A DNA stretch of 64,000 nt from Tigriopus japonicus (taxonomy: Eukaryota; Arthropoda; Copepoda; Harpacticoida; Harpacticidae). The stretch is from assembly GCA_010645155.1 (NCBI GenBank), contig CM021319.1, forward strand, positions 8,140,514 through 8,204,513, in the 5' to 3' direction. The notes beneath the pieces are model-generated. The model saw only the letters and a program-made list of their open reading frames with translations, was not told the origin of the DNA and did not search any database. The number at the start of each line of letters is the position of its first letter. Within the stretch, counting starts at the first letter, position 1. This document shows positions 60,037-64,000 of this stretch, in pieces. The position numbers and the translations under genes are program-made.

Positions 60037-60480
60037 ATGGCTGGAGGTGGTGTGAGTGTCTCCAATGGCGGGAACAGTGCTTCGAACCATGTGGTGATAG
60101 CCATGCCCGAGAAATCCGCTCACAAGACTCTCAAGACATTCCGAGCATACTTGCCCTCCTGTCATCGGACATATTCTTGTGTACATTGCCGAGCCCATTT
60201 GGCCAATCACGATGAGCTCATCTCCAAATCCTTCCAGGGCAGTCAAGGGCGGGCCTACCTGTTCAACTCCGTTGTGAATATCGGATGCGGCCCGGCTGAA
60301 GAGCGGATCCTGTTGACGGGTCTTCACGCCGTGGCTGATATTTACTGTGATTGTTGCAAGACCACATTGGGATGGAAATACGAGCAGGCATTCGAGTCCA
60401 GTCAGAAATACAAGGAGGGCAAGTACATCATCGAGCTTGCTCACATGATCAAAGAGAACGGTTGGGAGAATGAGAGTTGA
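60037..60480 (+). CDS. YPEL: Yippee-like zinc-binding protein (YPEL1-4 type)
   Basis: The exon encodes the entire Yippee domain. CVHC (60178-60189) and CDCC (60346-60357) are exactly 52 residues apart, which is the family's C-X2-C-X52-C-X2-C zinc site. Conserved blocks include [48 protein letters not shown] and [16 protein letters not shown]. Eukaryotic YPEL proteins are about 120 residues. They locate to the nucleus, centrosome and spindle and are linked to proliferation and senescence, without a known enzymatic reaction. I chose the ATG at 60037 because it lies after the splice acceptor at 59905 and has a strong context (CAAGCCATGG), giving 147 residues. An internal ATG at 60103 would give 125, nearer the family norm. 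The frame is also open from the acceptor, so the protein could extend further upstream through another exon. The stop is TGA at 60478, followed by a second TGA. Confidence 0.95.
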   Translation: MAGGGVSVSNGGNSASNHVVIAMPEKSAHKTLKTFRAYLPSCHRTYSCVHCRAHLANHDELISKSFQGSQGRAYLFNSVVNIGCGPAEERILLTGLHAVADIYCDCCKTTLGWKYEQAFESSQKYKEGKYIIELAHMIKENGWENES

Positions 60481-61014
60481 TGAGACAGATTAGACAATGG
60501 TATTGGATAACCTGACGAAGACCGACCACGAACCAAGGCAGAATCTTGTATAGTCCCCTCAATTACACAACTACAATGCTCTCCATGTTGTTCAATAGTG
60601 ATGAGACAGTCAGTAGTGTGCTCATCCTCCCCATCCTCCCTCGTCCTCGACCTTGTTCCTCTATTCCTCTGATTGTGGGCCTTTAATGCTCTCTCCATCG
60701 TGAGAAGCTCGATCTCGAATTGTACTGCGCAGTGCAACTGTATAGGCCCAAATTTATTGTGAAAAATCATCAATGCGCAAGACTGACTCCATTCTCGAGC
60801 ACTCCCCCCAAGAGCATGCATGATAAGCAGAACATCGCTTACGGATGGGTTAAATTATCCTCCTTATGGCCTCTTTTCTCCCAACATCATCATCATCCTC
60901 GCCAACATCATCATTATTAAAATATGTGTCTACCTTCGGAGGATGAACAATACCCACCCAACCATCCAACCAGCCGGGCCTAGCGTCACCTACGACGTCA
61001 TCCATGGTTGACAC

Positions 61015-61020
61015 AATAAA
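61015..61020 (+). terminator. Poly(A) signal of the YPEL gene
   Basis: AATAAA lies about 535 nt after the stop codon and is the first canonical hexamer that I saw downstream on this strand. Confidence 0.55.
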
Positions 61021-62114
61021 AGCATTTCCAGCCCTGTACACTGAACGCAAAGTGTGGTCTAGCCGTCCATTTCCCTCCAAGTCCGTCTTTCTCTGAGATG
61101 GAATCAGGGAAACGGGCCAAGAGCCATTTCCCTCTGGAACAACGTCGACTCAAGGCCGCCCAAAAAACATACCAAGGCCTGCTCTTTTCTGGGGTCGATA
61201 TTTGGTTGTCGAAGGCAAGGTATTTTGGGTACAGTACTTCGGCTCCATGCAGAAGGGAATAAGTGTGAGAGAGAGAGAAACGATTTCAAGATGAGCTGAA
61301 TCAAAATTACCCTTCATGGGCACATTGAACTTGTTGGGCCAACGTTTCAGTCGGAGATCATTATAAAGAGGGAGCAGCAGCACATTCGGCAGCCCCCATT
61401 CCAAGTGGGCTTGTTCCCAGGATCATGGGACTGCCAAGACATGGAACCAACACGCTAGAAGGATTGGAAGAAATGAATAGAGAGGGGGATTGAAAAGAAC
61501 TCTTTGGACCACCCATTCGATGTGTTGGCATTCTCCAATTCCAAAAGAGGACATGACCGACAAAGAGGGCCAAAGATCATCTTCTTGATGTCGAGGATCG
61601 AGGATGATGATGAAAAGGACGACCGACCCTCAGTCAAACAAGTAGTGTCCATCACGTCCTTTTGACTACTTGTCTCATCTCCGGTACATCCATCTCTTGA
61701 GGTGTGCGCATTGTGTATTTATTTTTATATAACGGAAAGATATCATACTGTCTAGAAAAACCATTTTAGCATCCACCAGGGAAGAGACATTTACATAAAC
61801 ACAAATAGCTTCTCGTTCTCAACTCCCTCGTGCACAGAGGCATCATTGTCCTGCCCCCGTTTTTAATCCCCCTAAGGCCCAATAACTATTCTGATCGTAC
61901 TTTCACATATTAAGTTCATGAGCAATTACGCAGTCCCACCGACAACGGTTTGCGCTAATATCGGTTGGAAAAGAAAACGGAATATAATTCGGTGCCCACT
62001 TTTTTACACTTGCCTGTAGCCAACTAGCTTTAGTTCCTGAATTGTCAACGGATCACTTATCCGGAACAAAACTGTAATGAATCTGAATTCGTTCCCTTCA
62101 CAATTCCCCCCTTT
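61021..62114. other. Non-coding stretch downstream of YPEL
   Basis: No recognisable gene. A short (GA)n run lies near 61267-61279. Confidence 0.4.
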
Positions 62115-62221
62115 TCCCGGACAACGAACGAATTCACCCCAAAATCAAGTCTTTCTGCCCTATTTTCTCCTTTCCTTCAATCTATGTATCTTATGGATCT
62201 ATCCCGCCTGTGGGTTCCAAA
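62115..62221 (+). repeat. Direct repeat left of assembly gap
   Basis: This 107-bp sequence, starting TCCCGGACAACGAACGAATT, recurs at 62324-62430 with only a few differences. Confidence 0.95.
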
Positions 62222-62323
62222 NNNNNNNNNNNNNNNNNNNNNNNNNNNNNNNNNNNNNNNNNNNNNNNNNNNNNNNNNNNNNNNNNNNNNNNNNNNNNNN
62301 NNNNNNNNNNNNNNNNNNNNNNN
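62222..62323. other. Assembly gap (102 N)
   Basis: Undetermined bases between two copies of the same 107-bp sequence. Confidence 0.99.
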
Positions 62324-62430
62324 TCCCGGACAACGAACGAATTCACCCCCAAATCAAGTCTTTCTGCCCTATTTTCTCCTTTCCTTCAATCTATGTATCT
62401 TATGGATCTATCCCACCTGTGGGTTCCAAG
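62324..62430 (+). repeat. Direct repeat right of assembly gap
   Basis: Second copy of the 107-bp sequence at 62115-62221. Confidence 0.95.
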
Positions 62431-64000
62431 ATGGTCCCCAAGGTTCTTTACAATTAACCAACTCCTCGTGGCTGTGAATTTGAGGTAAATGTTTGTCAAA
62501 ATGGTAAGTGCAGAAGATGATTAGAACTTGGGGGAACGAAACACCCAGCAAAGAATGAAGGCAGAGAAATGTGGTACGTAGGGGAAGGTTTGGCCAAGAA
62601 CAACTTTGGGTTGTTGTTAATTAAATGTTGTTCATATGTTGATTGCGGGGGCCACGGAACAATTTCATTTCCACAAGAGCAATTTACTTCAATAATCTCT
62701 TTTCCTTTCCACGCTTCGATTTTCGGTCCAAAGTGATCCAATTCATTAAAACGAAAACGAAGTACAGACTCACTTCTCGTTCCTATCTTGTTCCATCAAA
62801 ATTCCAAGTTCATGTTCGTTTTGAGTCTCACAATTTTGCAGTAATAATGAAAAGAACTCCCTCGTTCCTCTTTAGACATGCTTTCGGAAAACGTTTTATG
62901 TAAATCTCATGTATTTGGAAAAGTAACCGGAATTTTAAAACCAAGAAAAATCTGACCCTAAATTTTCTCACATTAATTTACGCCCATTTGGCGCCGCGAT
63001 CTTTGGAGAAGACCATTCATCCCCATTCTCAATTGTAGAAAGCCGAATTGCTAAGTGATCACCCATTCCTTGAAACCCACTTTCTTGCCCTTTCCTATCT
63101 TTAACTCGTTTTATCAATACCAATACCTACTACTCTACATACCCTTACAAAAACTACAGTACAGTACATTGTTGTAGCGTTTTCTAAATGTATGATGAGA
63201 CAGAGAATTGCTTAAATAAAGAACGAAACCAACAAACTTAGTAGTCTTGCACGTTATCCTTAATGATGTTGCTGCTTTGCTTCATTAACCTCCTTTCCTT
63301 CACCCTCTTTGGACCATAGCCCATAATCTGCTAGCCTCGATGGTCACGCAGTAATCCCTGGAAATGGATCAAATTGGACCGAACCCTCGAGAACACGAGG
63401 TAATAGTAGTACAGATTTATTCGTTCCATGGACCAATCGCAATTGCTTTCTCCTCCTGAGTATACACGTAAAGCACCGCAAAGCGTACTTCTGGACCAGG
63501 AAAACCTGGTTGAGATCTAGATTTGAGGGAAAAGTTTGGCCTCAGTTTCATTCTGCTCAATGTCAATCTGCGGTCGTTTAGAAATGGCCATTCAAGTAAC
63601 TTCAAGAAGCACGCGACTTAAAACCAAATTTGATGGATCGTTTTATTTTAACTGCGCATATAGAGAGAGCTAGTTGAAAATTCCACCTGAGTGGCTGAGG
63701 GGATTTTGGACCACAATTTTGCAATTCCAATGACTTGGTGCTAGCTAGCTTTTTGGTTAGATGGAGTACGAAAGTAAATGGAAAATTTGGAGCTGAAAAG
63801 TCGTACGTACTTGACTGTGAGAGGAGTTGTCAGCAAGATTTGGAACTTGATAAAATTGGTTCATGCCTGGAAAGTTGTGGCTTCGCAGAGAAACGGCACA
63901 ATGCAAGGCTTTGTTGCACAGTATTGGTAAGTAGTAGAGGAGAAGATAAAATTTGTTGAGTAATGTAATTACGAAGAAAAGAAGCCAAGTTCTAGGGTCT
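62431..64000. other. Non-coding stretch to the window end
   Basis: Only short unrecognised open frames occur. I see no RNA gene or transposon end. Confidence 0.4.

Noticed and set aside
59902..60444. A 180-codon minus-strand frame opposite YPEL
   Set aside because: It is antisense to a highly conserved domain. The constraint comes from YPEL codons.

Overview
This is a gene-sparse nuclear window from an animal. I infer an arthropod, most likely a small crustacean such as a copepod. The grounds are a KANK-family gene and a Yippee-like gene, two secreted Gly/His-rich proteins of cuticle or antimicrobial type, arthropod-style TATA plus TCAGT initiator promoters, and decayed Tc1/mariner, LINE and hAT-like DNA. 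No organism-specific marker proves this. There is no operon structure, no rRNA and no CRISPR.

Layout. Positions 1-4980 hold no firm gene, only a set of weak minus-strand open frames at 2309-3554. A complete, apparently intronless Kank gene fills 4982-9580 on the minus strand. It has a KN motif, a coiled coil, three EB-binding SxIP motifs and C-terminal ankyrin repeats. The stretch 9.8-18.8 kb is non-coding, with an assembly gap at 10441-10472. From 18.8 to 26 kb lies repeat-rich DNA: a fold-back Tc1/mariner derivative, a palindromic MITE, two 17-bp minisatellite arrays in opposite orientation, and a LINE reverse-transcriptase fragment without its catalytic block. From 27.6 to 35.6 kb a tandem pair of Gly/His-rich secreted-protein genes (both minus strand) keeps matching core promoters and matching upstream blocks. 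From 35.7 to 59 kb the DNA is mostly unassigned. It holds a 99-bp duplication, a tRNA-derived SINE-like head, a second palindromic MITE with an 8-bp target duplication, hAT-like termini and a few doubtful exon candidates. At 60.0-60.5 kb a plus-strand exon encodes a highly conserved Yippee-like (YPEL) protein. Positions 61-64 kb hold no gene I can support.

The genes do not form one pathway. Kank is a cortical adaptor linking talin adhesions to microtubules. YPEL is a zinc-binding protein found at the centrosome and in the nucleus. The Gly/His-rich pair is secreted. The most interesting structures are the self-complementary elements: two copies of one palindromic MITE family, the fold-back mariner, inverted minisatellites and a 100-bp snap-back palindrome. 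They are spread over 30 kb and could produce double-stranded RNA if transcribed.

Two of the three assembly gaps (37070-37191 and 62222-62323) are flanked by near-identical direct repeats and should be treated with caution.
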